NCBI RefSeq assembly: GCF_015291745.1
Contig: NZ_CP030059.1
Coordinates: 4,615,501-4,679,500, forward strand
Source: Bradyrhizobium sp. CCBAU 53351
GTDB lineage: Bacteria > Pseudomonadota > Alphaproteobacteria > Rhizobiales > Xanthobacteraceae
Length of the DNA stretch: 64,000 nucleotides
Direction: 5' to 3'
This document shows, piece by piece, positions 52,181-62,711 of the stretch. The translations under genes and the position numbers were made by a program. Below the pieces are notes generated by a model. It ran no database searches. It saw only the letters and a list, made by a program, of their open reading frames with translations, and was not told where the DNA came from. The first letter of the stretch is position 1. Each line of letters begins with the position of its first letter.

Positions 52181-53212
52181 TCATTGATGCGAAAAGGGTG
52201 TGGCGGCCTTCGCAAACCCGAAGGTGCGGAATACTGTGGCCCCATGCGTTCCATCACCGTCGGTTGCAACCAGATAGATCTCGTTTGTGCCAGGCTTAAA
52301 CGCCATGCTGGTCGTAAGGAGAAAGCGACCCTTGTCCCTCCCTGGTATGAGGATCTGGCCAATAGGCAATCCGTTCCGATTGAAGACGAGGACGCGGCCT
52401 TGATGGAACATGGCAGCGTAGACATTGCCGTCGGCATCCACCCGCAAACCATCAGGTGACGGCCCGGTGAAGTGATAGGCGGTCGCTGTGCCCAAGGGCG
52501 CTACCGTCGTGGCGTTCGCAAGCGTTACGCGGTGCAGCACATTCCGGGCGTATTCGGTGACCCAGAGGGTCTTTCCATCCGGCGACAACGCAACGCCGTT
52601 CGCGGCAGCAAGATTTGGCAAGATCGGCGAGATCCGCCCGTCAGGGGAAGCGTAATAGACACCCCCGCTAGGTTGGGTGGATGTACCCTTGAGGTCCGCG
52701 AAGTAGAACCCGCCCGCGCTATCGAAGACCAGATCATCCGGGAGGTAGCCGGCGCTCGGCGGGATGACCTCGGCACGACCGCGGCCATCGGGCTCGAATG
52801 AGACAATGCTCCCGGATGTCATGTTTCCAACACCGGCAAGGAACAGACGGCCGTCCTTGTGAACGGCAAGTCCTGTCGGAGCGATGGCGTTCGGATCAAC
52901 TACGGTCGTTACGGCCTTGTCCGGCGCGACCTTTAAAACCCGGCCGGTGAACATGTCCACGAACAGCAAGTTGCCCGCTTTGTCGAAGACTGCGCCTTCC
53001 AGAAAAAGTCGCTGATCGGTCAGTTCCAGCCACGGCTCCGACGTGACCGTCTGTAAACCGATTTCCGAGGGCGGTATCGGCACGGGAGTTCGGCTCGCGG
53101 TGGTGTAGGCGAGCGCACGAGAACCTTCGCGATCAGTGGCCTGGGCGTGTGCGACGCCGAGCACGAGAAGGGAAAGGACGGCGGCCGTGACGCACCATTT
53201 ATGACGCTTCAT
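52181..53212 (-). CDS. SMP-30/gluconolactonase-like beta-propeller protein, secreted
   Basis: 343 residues. Sec signal peptide ends near AHAQ (about residue 24). The body is a six-bladed propeller with repeats such as APTGLAVHKDGRLFLAG and NGVALSPDGKTLWVTEY, and metal ligands of the SMP-30 type (Glu in LEGAVFD, Asn in AANGVALS, Asp in SPDGLRV). Periplasmic lactonase or related hydrolase. The gene lies exactly between the two copies of the marR 3' repeat. Confidence 0.85.
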   Translation of the reverse strand: MKRHKWCVTAAVLSLLVLGVAHAQATDREGSRALAYTTASRTPVPIPPSEIGLQTVTSEPWLELTDQRLFLEGAVFDKAGNLLFVDMFTGRVLKVAPDKAVTTVVDPNAIAPTGLAVHKDGRLFLAGVGNMTSGSIVSFEPDGRGRAEVIPPSAGYLPDDLVFDSAGGFYFADLKGTSTQPSGGVYYASPDGRISPILPNLAAANGVALSPDGKTLWVTEYARNVLHRVTLANATTVAPLGTATAYHFTGPSPDGLRVDADGNVYAAMFHQGRVLVFNRNGLPIGQILIPGRDKGRFLLTTSMAFKPGTNEIYLVATDGDGTHGATVFRTFGFAKAATPFSHQ

Positions 53213-54542
<1,330 letters not shown>

Positions 54543-54740
54543 TTAGCTAGTTGTTCGCATGACGCAGATATGGTCCGACAAACGCACTTTGATTAGACGT
54601 TCAATCTTGCATGCAGTGATGCGTGATATTCACAAGTGGATATGTTGCAGTTGGGACGAGGCAGCGAGGCCGCGGATACCAAAAAGCGCGGTATGCCTGT
54701 CCGAAATCTCGACGAGCGGGCCTCGACCACCGCCGCTGCG

Positions 54741-55430
54741 CTACGCCGCCCTGATTCTGTCCCACGCCTTTCTAGGTCGAAGCCAATTCGTCGCGTAGTA
54801 GATCGCGACAACGTAGAGCCCTGCGATCGTCATGCAGTGGATAAAGAAGGCCGCCACCGACTCCTCGAAATTCCACCAGTCGAGCGTCATCTGCATCGAC
54901 AGTTTCGTGCCGACGCCTAGCTCGAAGGAGCTCCAGACTCCGTGGGCGGCGACGACCACGGCGATTGCGCGAAGCATGACGGTTCGTATCGCGCTCGCTC
55001 CGGAGACGCCTAACAAGCTGCGAGCCACGCCCATGATCATCGACCAGCGAAGGCCGAGATGAATGGCAACGATGACGAGTGACCAGTAAGCCGCTAGTGT
55101 ATGGATCTGCCGCGCCTTGAAACCGCCGTCGAGCGGCATGAAGCCGGAAAGGCTTCTGGAAATCAACACGCTGGTGATGAGCAGAACCAGCATGGTAATC
55201 AGTAGCAGCACTGTGACGCCGGTGTTGATCAGCCCGCGTACCTCTCGCGTCCCAGCGATCCTACTGTACCAACGGCGATTGAAGACGTTGTGAACGATGA
55301 CCAGCAAAAACATAGCGGCGCCGACCAATTCGTGAATGGCGTTGTCCAGCCAGTAGTAGGCAAGACCGATCAGCAATAGACCAGCAGCCATAAAGGCAAT
55401 CATTAGCCGCAGTACGAATACAAATGCCAA
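54741..55430 (-). CDS. cytochrome b561-like membrane protein (DUF4405)
   Basis: 229 residues with five or six membrane helices. Potential heme histidines sit in conserved places: AIHELVG, IVHNVFNRRW, QIHTLAAYW and AIHLGLRWS. Such DUF4405 proteins resemble the cytochrome b subunits of formate dehydrogenases and NrfD-type modules. It follows a cytochrome P460 gene by 26 bases in the same direction, so the pair likely forms a membrane-to-periplasm electron path. Confidence 0.8.
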   Translation of the reverse strand: MAFVFVLRLMIAFMAAGLLLIGLAYYWLDNAIHELVGAAMFLLVIVHNVFNRRWYSRIAGTREVRGLINTGVTVLLLITMLVLLITSVLISRSLSGFMPLDGGFKARQIHTLAAYWSLVIVAIHLGLRWSMIMGVARSLLGVSGASAIRTVMLRAIAVVVAAHGVWSSFELGVGTKLSMQMTLDWWNFEESVAAFFIHCMTIAGLYVVAIYYATNWLRPRKAWDRIRAA

Positions 55431-55456
55431 AACTTGGCCCTCTCAGCGCTAAGGGC

Positions 55457-55942
55457 CTATTCGATCGGCGTTCCAGAGAAATCGGGAATGCGGTTGGACG
55501 TAAACAGGTATTCGTTGTTCTCGCGCCCCTGATGGCAGGACTGGCAGCGGCCGGTGTTCTCACTCACGTTGACCGACCTATCAGGCCAGAACCACTGAAA
55601 CTGCCAGTCGCCGGTGCGGCGACGTTCGTCATAGTCCGCGGCCCATCCGTCGCCCTTCTCCATGACGAAGTAACGGTAGAGCTTACCATCCCGGTAGTCG
55701 ACCAACACAAAATGCGTCCCGCGCGGGACCGGTTGACCATTCTTTACGGCTTCAATCGCCTCCCGGGTGGTCATGATGTGCTCGGTGACATTGCCGCGCC
55801 TCACGGTGGTGTAGTGCACCAACTGTTCGAGGTTCTCGGGAAACTTCACCCGATTTGTCTCGGCACGCACCTGCCAACCGACTAGAAGTACGATCCCGGC
55901 CGCCAAAGCGACCAGCGTGCTGCGCCTTGCAACTCTTTTCAT
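55457..55942 (-). CDS. cytochrome P460-family protein
   Basis: 161 residues from ATG 55942 (a TTG two codons upstream is also open). An N-terminal signal/anchor ends near VRAE (28). A single heme-binding motif CQSCH lies at 133-137 close to the C-terminus, and the VHYTTVRRGNVTEHIM and TGDWQFQWFWPD segments match cytochrome P460, which oxidises hydroxylamine or detoxifies NO-related species in methanotrophs and ammonia oxidisers. Its role here is unknown; coupled to a DUF4405 cytochrome b. Confidence 0.8.
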   Translation of the reverse strand: MKRVARRSTLVALAAGIVLLVGWQVRAETNRVKFPENLEQLVHYTTVRRGNVTEHIMTTREAIEAVKNGQPVPRGTHFVLVDYRDGKLYRYFVMEKGDGWAADYDERRRTGDWQFQWFWPDRSVNVSENTGRCQSCHQGRENNEYLFTSNRIPDFSGTPIE

Positions 55943-55955
55943 GAACAAGCTCGCT

Positions 55956-55970
55956 CAATTTCGAAAATTG
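55956..55970. promoter_or_regulatory. short palindrome before the cytochrome P460 gene
   Basis: CAATTT-CGA-AAATTG, six-base perfect arms, 14 bases upstream of the ATG on the minus strand. Could be an operator; could be chance. Confidence 0.3.
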
Positions 55971-56188
55971 CAGATCAAAGTGGATCAGTTGCGGCGCTCT
56001 AACGCATCGTCTTCGCAAGGCTGTCCGTCAATTCAGCGCGACGATGTTTCTGCCGCCCATTGCAAGACAATCGACGACGTCGACACCTGCGGGAACGACA
56101 GTGGAGATGCCCGCGGCTGAACGAGGGGGACCTGGCGGGAAAGGGTTCTTACGCGCCCTTCCCTGCCGCCACTACGCACGACGTCCCG

Positions 56189-57292
56189 TCAGGCCGACGC
56201 CAGATGCTGGCCGAAGAACTCGGCCAGTTTCGAAACGGCCGGTCCAACGAACTGAGGCTTGTCGTAGAGATCGACATGTGTCGCGCCGTCGACCACGAAC
56301 AGCTCCTTCGGCTCCTTGGCCTTACCGTAGACCCGATCGCTCCAGAATTTCGTCTCGGCCTTGGAGCCCGCGATAACCAGCAAGGGCCGGGGTGAGATCG
56401 TCTCAATCATCTCGAACGGGTAGAACGCCATCTGCTGGGGCAGGCTGGACAACATATAGCGGTTCACCGAGTTGGGATGCTGCCCTCGTGCCGTACGGTA
56501 ATATTCGTAGCCTTCCCTGTACATCACAGGGGTCGCCGCCGTGAAGTCAGCCGGCGAATTGGCCACGATGGGCACCAGGCGTACGGGCTCTCCGCGCGCC
56601 TCCCGGCTGCGCTGTTCGCCGGCATCCTTGAGCCGCTTGATCCGTTCCTCATAAGAAATCGAACCCGAAAGACCCTCCCGGCGGCCTTCGCCGATATCGA
56701 ACGTGCTGACGGCCGCGACGGCTCTGACACGATGTTCATGCTGGGCGTGGTTCAGGGCGTAGCTGCCGCCGATACAGATGCCCAGAGAGCCAATCCGCGT
56801 CGGATCGACCTGCGGATACTGAGCGAGGAAGTCGATGGCGCAACTGATGTCGTCCACGCGCTGCCCCGGCACCTCCATGAGGCGCGGTTCGCCGCCGCTT
56901 TCACCTTGGTAGGACGCATCATAGGCCAAACCGATAAAACCCGCCTCGGCGAGACGCTGGGCGTAGAGGCCGGAGGATTGTTCTTTGACGGCACCGAACG
57001 GATGGGTCACCACGATCGCAGCATACTTCTTTGTGCTGTCGAAGTTTGCGGGCTTGAACAGATTAGCGACGATGTTTGTCCCCATGTTCCTCGCAGGATA
57101 GATGACGCGTTCGATCGTAACGCCTTTCTCGTTGGGATAGTTGACCACTGCCGGTCCCTTCACGACGGTGGCTTGAGCCGACACAGAACTGGTTCCAACC
57201 AGCGCTGAGCTGGCCACGACAGCGCCCGACAGCAAGAATGCAGAGGTCCCGAGGAACTGGCGCCGCTTCGCGTCGACGATCCTATTATCCAT
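56189..57292 (-). CDS. Tat-exported alpha/beta hydrolase (dienelactone hydrolase-like)
   Basis: 367 residues. Twin-arginine signal RRQFLG at 10-15 with cleavage near VSAQ (40). The nucleophile elbow is GICIGG with cysteine at 173, as in dienelactone hydrolase, and the triad is completed by Asp in a VIAGSKAE-type strand and His in DGATHVDLY. YcjY-like fold. Divergent from the LysR gene at 57719, its probable regulator. Confidence 0.85.
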   Translation of the reverse strand: MDNRIVDAKRRQFLGTSAFLLSGAVVASSALVGTSSVSAQATVVKGPAVVNYPNEKGVTIERVIYPARNMGTNIVANLFKPANFDSTKKYAAIVVTHPFGAVKEQSSGLYAQRLAEAGFIGLAYDASYQGESGGEPRLMEVPGQRVDDISCAIDFLAQYPQVDPTRIGSLGICIGGSYALNHAQHEHRVRAVAAVSTFDIGEGRREGLSGSISYEERIKRLKDAGEQRSREARGEPVRLVPIVANSPADFTAATPVMYREGYEYYRTARGQHPNSVNRYMLSSLPQQMAFYPFEMIETISPRPLLVIAGSKAETKFWSDRVYGKAKEPKELFVVDGATHVDLYDKPQFVGPAVSKLAEFFGQHLASA

Positions 57293-57718
57293 CGCATAGT
57301 CCTTTTGCGTAATAGAGACTGGCAGGGCGGTGTGTCACCTGGCCCGCGCAGCATTTTCTCGGAGCTGGAAAACGTTGTGGCAAATGTGCCACTTCCCATC
57401 CTTCAGACCGTTCGGATGCTCAAGCGCGTCCCACGCTCAAGCGACGTCTCGGAGCAAGTCTAGTGAAACTTGGACACCGCGATTAGCCGGCTAGATTGGC
57501 ATGCAGTACTGAACAGGATTCATAAATGCAGGAGCAATATCTGCGAGTGACGGGGTTTCTCCCCATCGCAGGGGAGCGCAGTTTCATAAGAGAGGCCGCC
57601 CCAGCCTGCCTGTAAGCGTCATCCTTCCACGCCGCCAGCTTCCAAGGCCCATCTAGCGCAACTGGATTGGTCGTACTAGGTTACGCAATTAGCCTCCACT
57701 ACTGAACAGGATTCAATA
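57293..57718. pseudogene. 426-bp gap with a decayed copy of the lysR 5' region
   Basis: At about 57480-57635 the sequence repeats the promoter and first ~100 coding bases of the lysR gene at 57719: ACTGAACAGGATTCA occurs at 57508-57522 and again at 57701-57715, followed by related coding sequence (GAGCGCAGTTTCA in both). The first copy has stops and deletions. The rest carries the promoters of the hydrolase and lysR. Confidence 0.7.
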
Positions 57719-58624
57719 ATGGCGCGAGACAACATCGGCGACTTGACGACGTTTCTCGCTGTCGCACGCGAGCGCAGTTTCACGAAAGCGGCAGCCCAAC
57801 TCCGCCTGTCGCCGTCATCCCTTAGCCACACGATCCGGGGCATGGAAGAACGACTCGGTGTTCGGCTTTTGACGCGGACGACACGGAGCGTCTCACTTAC
57901 AGACGCTGGCGAGCGCCTGGTCCAGACAGTCGGCCCCCATTTCGAAGAAATCGATGCCGCGCTGTCGGCGCTGACCGAACTCAGGGATAAACCTGCAGGC
58001 AGCGTCCGCATCACGGCTGGTGAACACGCTGCCGTCGCGGTCATTTGGCCTGCCGTCGAAATGCTCCTGCCGGACTATCCCGACATCCAGGTAGAGATCG
58101 TTATCGATCACGGCTTCACGGACATCGTTGCTGAACGTTTCGACGCCGGCGTGAGGCTCGGCGAAGAGGTCGACAAGGACATGATCGCGGTGCCTATCGG
58201 TCCCGAAATGCGGATGGCTGTGATCGGGACACCATCCTATTTTAGCCGGCACCCTAAACCGTTGACCCCGCAGGATCTGACCGCCCACCGCTGCATTAAC
58301 ATTCGCCTGCCAACCTTCGGCGGCTTTCATGCCTGGGAATTCGAGAAAGACGGACGCGAGCTTCGAGTGCGTGTGGATGGACCTCTTGCGTTCAATGGAT
58401 CTCGATTGGCGTTGATGGCGGCCCGCAGCGGCGCAGGATTGGCCTACCTCTTTGAAGACCATGTCCGGGAGGACATCACCAACGGGAGCCTGATACGCGT
58501 CCTGTCCGATTGGTGTCCGCCGTTTTCCGGTTATCATCTCTATTATCCAAGCCGCAGGCAGCTCTCGCCTGCCTTCGCCGTTTTGGCGGATGCTTTGCGG
58601 AACCGATCAACCGTAGGAAGTTAG
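57719..58624 (+). CDS. LysR-family transcriptional regulator
   Basis: 301 residues. The helix-turn-helix LAVARERSFTKAAAQLRLSPSSLSHTI, then RLGVRLLTRTTRSVSLT is standard, with a type 2 periplasmic-binding-like effector domain from about residue 90. Same subgroup as the regulator at 34342. Divergent from the dienelactone hydrolase-like gene. Two partial relatives of its 5' end occur at 52065 and 57.5 kb. Confidence 0.92.
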   Translation: MARDNIGDLTTFLAVARERSFTKAAAQLRLSPSSLSHTIRGMEERLGVRLLTRTTRSVSLTDAGERLVQTVGPHFEEIDAALSALTELRDKPAGSVRITAGEHAAVAVIWPAVEMLLPDYPDIQVEIVIDHGFTDIVAERFDAGVRLGEEVDKDMIAVPIGPEMRMAVIGTPSYFSRHPKPLTPQDLTAHRCINIRLPTFGGFHAWEFEKDGRELRVRVDGPLAFNGSRLALMAARSGAGLAYLFEDHVREDITNGSLIRVLSDWCPPFSGYHLYYPSRRQLSPAFAVLADALRNRSTVGS

Positions 58625-58703
58625 CTGCACAAGAACTCGGCGGAAGCCACATTGCTCCTGTGCGTGGAGTCCAGATCGCAGATAGTCCGCTCGCTCTCGC
58701 CCT

Positions 58704-59552
58704 TCACGTCTGAGTTTCGAATTGTTGCTGCCATCGCAGCAGATAGGACTGAAGCGAACGGACGAGGAAGGCGAGCACCATACCTACCACCATCATCACG
58801 AAGATAGCGACCATCATCTCGCTGGCGTTGGCACGGGCCTCCGCTTCGATGATGAGCTTGCCGAGCCCGCGTTCCGCGCCGATGAATTCGCCGACGATGA
58901 CCCCGATCAGCGCAAACGAGACCGCCGGCATCAGCGAAGCGAATACCCAGGCCAATGCCGACGGGACCACAACGGTTCGCAGGATGGCCCATTCGCTGGC
59001 GCCGAGCAGACGCGCCGCCGCAATCTGATCGCGGTCGACCGCCCGCGTGCCCTCGAAAGTATTGAAGAAGACCACGAAGAAAACCACGATCCAGGCCGTC
59101 GCGATCTTCGACATGTCGCCGAGCCCGAACATCAGGATGATCAGGGGCACCATGGCAATGCGGGGAATTGAGTTCAGCGCGACGATGTAAGGTCCAAAGA
59201 TCCGCGCCAGCAGATCGGACCGGCCGAGGATCAGCCCCGCGGCGATGCCCGAAACAGAACCGGAGATAAATCCCCACCACGTGTTCTTCAGCGTCACCAG
59301 CGTGGCGAACCAGAGATTGTTTTCGTCGGCGCCAAGGCACGCGACAAAGCCGTCTTGCGGCCGCAGGCAACCGAGTTTCAGGAAACTCTGCCAGATCGCC
59401 GACGGCTTGGCGATGAAGTATGGATCGAGGATCTTTGGCACATAGGCCTTGGGCAGCAGCGCCTTGCTCCATTCGAAACCCCACTGCCAGATGACGAGCA
59501 GCGATACCAGGATTGCTAGCTGCCAGAACAGAATGACGGCGCGGCGGGTCAT
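58704..59552 (-). CDS. ABC permease of nitrate/taurine/NMT1 type (SsuC-like)
   Basis: 282 residues with six membrane helices and the coupling loop AARLLGASEWAILRTVVVPSALAW. Start overlaps the ATPase stop (ATGA). Third gene of a three-gene importer in the order binding protein, ATPase, permease. Confidence 0.9.
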   Translation of the reverse strand: MTRRAVILFWQLAILVSLLVIWQWGFEWSKALLPKAYVPKILDPYFIAKPSAIWQSFLKLGCLRPQDGFVACLGADENNLWFATLVTLKNTWWGFISGSVSGIAAGLILGRSDLLARIFGPYIVALNSIPRIAMVPLIILMFGLGDMSKIATAWIVVFFVVFFNTFEGTRAVDRDQIAAARLLGASEWAILRTVVVPSALAWVFASLMPAVSFALIGVIVGEFIGAERGLGKLIIEAEARANASEMMVAIFVMMVVGMVLAFLVRSLQSYLLRWQQQFETQT

Positions 59553-60403
59553 GATGCATCGGCCTTTGTGCGTCGAAACTCTTCGCCGAGGGAATGCCAG
59601 ATGCGCGAATAGAGCCTGCCGAACTCGTCCGTTTCGCGCAATTCCACGGGATCGCGCGGCCGCGGGAAGGAGACGTCGAAATCGTCCTTGATGCGGCCAG
59701 GACGCGCCGACAGCAGAATAATGCGGCTAGCCAGCGTCAGCGCTTCGCCGAGGTCATGGGTGACGAACAGCACCGTCTGGCGTTCACGCTCCCATATCTC
59801 GAGCAAGGTTGCGTGCATCTCGAGCTTGGTATGGGTATCGAGCGCGCCAAAGGGTTCGTCCATCAACAGGATCTCGGGCTCCATGATCAACGTGCGCATC
59901 AGCGCCACGCGCTGGCGCATGCCACCGGACAGGGTTCGCGGAAAACTCTCGCCGAACCCGGTGAGGTCGGCGGTAGCGATCGCCTTGGCGACGCGCGTTT
60001 TGCGCTCCGCTCGGGGCAGGCCCGCGATCTCCAGACCGTAGCCGATATTGGCTTCGACAGTTCGCCAGGGGAAAACCGTGTCGCGCTGGAAGACATAACC
60101 GACCTTGCGGTTCACCTTGCCGGGCTCGACGGTGTCTTGGTCGATCAGAATGCGCCCACCCGAACGCGGCAGCAGCCCGGCCACCATGTTGAGGATAGTG
60201 CTCTTGCCGCAGCCGGACGGACCGAGCAGCGCCACGAACTCGCCCTCTCGAACGTTGAACGAGACGTTATCGACGGCGGTGAATTCACCGCCGCGCGCGC
60301 CGAACCGCTTTACGAGACCGTCGACCGCAATACGAACGGGGCCGCTGGCGGAGGACCCGACCGGCACCATCGAGGACAATGGAGCGGTGCTGACCTCGGT
60401 CAT
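59549..60403 (-). CDS. ABC ATPase of nitrate/taurine/NMT1 type
   Basis: 284 residues from ATG 60403. Walker A GPSGCGKST, Q-loop FQRDTVFPWRTV, signature LSGGMRQRVAL, Walker B ILLMDEPFGALD, H-loop VTHDLGEAL. Four-base overlaps with the genes on both sides show strict coupling. Confidence 0.93.
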   Translation of the reverse strand: MTEVSTAPLSSMVPVGSSASGPVRIAVDGLVKRFGARGGEFTAVDNVSFNVREGEFVALLGPSGCGKSTILNMVAGLLPRSGGRILIDQDTVEPGKVNRKVGYVFQRDTVFPWRTVEANIGYGLEIAGLPRAERKTRVAKAIATADLTGFGESFPRTLSGGMRQRVALMRTLIMEPEILLMDEPFGALDTHTKLEMHATLLEIWERERQTVLFVTHDLGEALTLASRIILLSARPGRIKDDFDVSFPRPRDPVELRETDEFGRLYSRIWHSLGEEFRRTKADAS

Positions 60404-61446
60404 TTGTATTTTGCCTGCGCTGCGTCGAGAAAGCTCATATCGACGATGTCCTGATATTTCGTCTCCGGAATATCCGTGCCCTTGCGATACCAAGGTTTTG
60501 CGCCGCGGTCGTAGGCGGCCTGATCGATCCGCCCGTCATAGGCCCAGGTCGATTTGTCGAAGCCGAGTTCGGCCTTCACCGCGACCGGATCGACCCCTGC
60601 GAAGTATTTCTCCGCGACCAGCGCATAGACCTCATCGAACGGCGCCGTTTTCACCCAGCGCATGGAACGATAGATGGCATTTACAAATGCCTGTACGGTC
60701 GCCTTGTCCTGATCGATGGTGTCCTGCAGCGCGTAGATGACGAGCACCGGCATTGTGCCGCCGAAATCCTTCTCGAAGACACCGGGCTGCGCGGTATCGT
60801 AGATCGCCTTGCCGAAACCTTTGGCCTCGGTTTCGACGATCCAGCTCGGGGGCGCCATGATGGCATCGAACTGCTTGGTCTCGAGCGAGGGGAACATGGT
60901 GTTCGGCCCGCCGCCCGCGACCCAGTTCACCTTGTCGGCGAGCCCGCGGGTCTCGAACACATAGGTGCCGAACACCCAGGTTCCGGACCCGATCGCCGTT
61001 GCCGCGATGATGGGTTTTGCGCCGTCCGGCCGCTTATAGGCCGCGAGCTTTTCGAGCGAGGTAATGCCAGAATCATATAAATCCTTGCGCACGACAATGC
61101 TGGCGTAGGACGCGACCGCTTCGGTCGCCAGCAGGATCTTGCACGGCTTGCCGCGCGCAGTGAGCTGCAACGCGTGGCTGGCATCGCCATGTGCGAACAT
61201 CACCTGCCCGGCCGCCAGCGTCTGACGGCCAAAGGTGCCGGCATTGCCGGTCACCAGCTTCAGCTTGACGCCTTCATCCCTAAAGTAGCCTTTGAGTTCC
61301 GCGACCATGCCGATGGCGTAGACTGGAGAGACCGGCCCAAAGGCGAGCGTGGCAAGCTTGTCTTCAGCGTGCAGGGTCCGGGGCAGAAGCGGCGTTGCGG
61401 CCACGGCCGCTCCCGTCATGATGGCCTGGCGGCGTGTAACGCGCAT
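60400..61446 (-). CDS. ABC substrate-binding protein, NMT1/SsuA type
   Basis: 348 residues. A twin-arginine-like leader VTRRQAIMTGAAVAATPLL ends near LHAE (28). FGPVSPVYAIGMVAELKGYFRDEGV is the family N-terminus, with RKDLYDSG and IGSGTWVFG ligand loops. With a CoA-transferase and an HMG-CoA-lyase-like enzyme upstream, the ligand may be a branched dicarboxylate such as hydroxymethylglutarate. Confidence 0.88.
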   Translation of the reverse strand: MRVTRRQAIMTGAAVAATPLLPRTLHAEDKLATLAFGPVSPVYAIGMVAELKGYFRDEGVKLKLVTGNAGTFGRQTLAAGQVMFAHGDASHALQLTARGKPCKILLATEAVASYASIVVRKDLYDSGITSLEKLAAYKRPDGAKPIIAATAIGSGTWVFGTYVFETRGLADKVNWVAGGGPNTMFPSLETKQFDAIMAPPSWIVETEAKGFGKAIYDTAQPGVFEKDFGGTMPVLVIYALQDTIDQDKATVQAFVNAIYRSMRWVKTAPFDEVYALVAEKYFAGVDPVAVKAELGFDKSTWAYDGRIDQAAYDRGAKPWYRKGTDIPETKYQDIVDMSFLDAAQAKYK

Positions 61447-61494
61447 GCATTCCTCCCGATCGTTTGTCTTCTTTTTAGCGTGGTGACCGCAATT

Positions 61495-62709
61495 TCATCC
61501 CGCCGTCGTGGCGATGACGCCCGATCGCGCAAGCTTCGCAATGTCGGTCGCAGAGAAGCCGATCTCATTCAGGACTTCGTTTGTGTGCTGACCGATCTGC
61601 GGCGGATCGCGCCGGTTCTGCAGCCGCTGACCATCCATGGATACCGGTAGCAAGGGTGTCCTGGCGCTACGACCGTCGGTGAGATGAATGTCGGCGAGCC
61701 CGCCCGAAGCGTTAAGATGCGGATCATCAAAGAGATCGCCTGGCTTGTTCACCGGCGCGTAAGGCAAATCGAGTTTCTCGAGTACGGCGGACAGATCGGC
61801 CCTGGTCCATTGCCTGAATATCTTGGCGATCTCCGGAATGAGCCAGCCGCGCTGGTCGACGCGGTCCTGACCCGTGGCAAAGCGCGGATCGCTGAGCCAG
61901 CTCGTGCGATCGAAGGCGCCGCAAAAGGCCTGCCATTGCTCCTCGCCCACGATGGTGACGAAGAGTTTCGAGCCGTCGCTGGTGTCGAACAGGTCGTAAA
62001 CCGGCCACGGACTGTCCTTGACCGAATAGGGAACCGACGGCTGGCCCGTGACGGTTTCGTACATCATCGCCTGCGCCATCAGGAATACATTGTTCTCGTA
62101 GAGTGCGCTCTGGATGTGGCGGCCACGGCCGGTGCGTTGTCGTTCGGCAAGTGCGGCCTGAATGGCGATCACGCCGAACATGCCGCCCATGATGTCGTTG
62201 ACCGATGCGCCGGCGCGCATCGGTCGATCGGGCAAACCGGTCATATAGGCAAGCCCGCCCATCATCTGCACGACTTCGTCCAGTGCCAGACGGTTCTCAT
62301 AGGGACCCGGCAGGTAGCCCTTCAGCGAGCAATAGATGATGTGAGGCGCAAAGCCTGCGACCGACTCGTAGTCGAACCCGGTACGCTTGAGCAGGCCGGG
62401 CCGAAAATTTTCGATCAGCACGTCGCACTTCTCAATCAGGCGGCGTGCGACCGCCTGGCCTTCCGATGAAGCGGTGTCGATCGCCACGCTGCGCTTGTTG
62501 CGGCAATAGGTACCGAAAAAGCCCGCCGCCGGTCCCTTGAAATAGCGGGTGCGATCGCCCTTGGGCGGCTCCACCTTGACGACGTCGGCGCCGAGGTCGG
62601 CGAGGATGAGCCCACAGGTCGGCCCCATCACCATCTGGCTGAACTCCACGACGCGCAGGCCCGCGAGCGGCCGGATGTCGTCGCGCGCGATCGTGCTCTG
62701 GTCCGTCAT
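61495..62709 (-). CDS. family III CoA-transferase (CaiB/BaiF)
   Basis: 404 residues from ATG 62709. LAGLRVVEFSQMVMGPTCGL at the N-terminus and the catalytic Asp172 in ASVNDIMGG identify it. Family members include succinyl-CoA:hydroxymethylglutarate CoA-transferase, which would make the substrate for the lyase gene located two bases upstream. About 50 bases before the importer genes. Confidence 0.9.
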   Translation of the reverse strand: MTDQSTIARDDIRPLAGLRVVEFSQMVMGPTCGLILADLGADVVKVEPPKGDRTRYFKGPAAGFFGTYCRNKRSVAIDTASSEGQAVARRLIEKCDVLIENFRPGLLKRTGFDYESVAGFAPHIIYCSLKGYLPGPYENRLALDEVVQMMGGLAYMTGLPDRPMRAGASVNDIMGGMFGVIAIQAALAERQRTGRGRHIQSALYENNVFLMAQAMMYETVTGQPSVPYSVKDSPWPVYDLFDTSDGSKLFVTIVGEEQWQAFCGAFDRTSWLSDPRFATGQDRVDQRGWLIPEIAKIFRQWTRADLSAVLEKLDLPYAPVNKPGDLFDDPHLNASGGLADIHLTDGRSARTPLLPVSMDGQRLQNRRDPPQIGQHTNEVLNEIGFSATDIAKLARSGVIATTAG

Positions 62710-62711
62710 GC

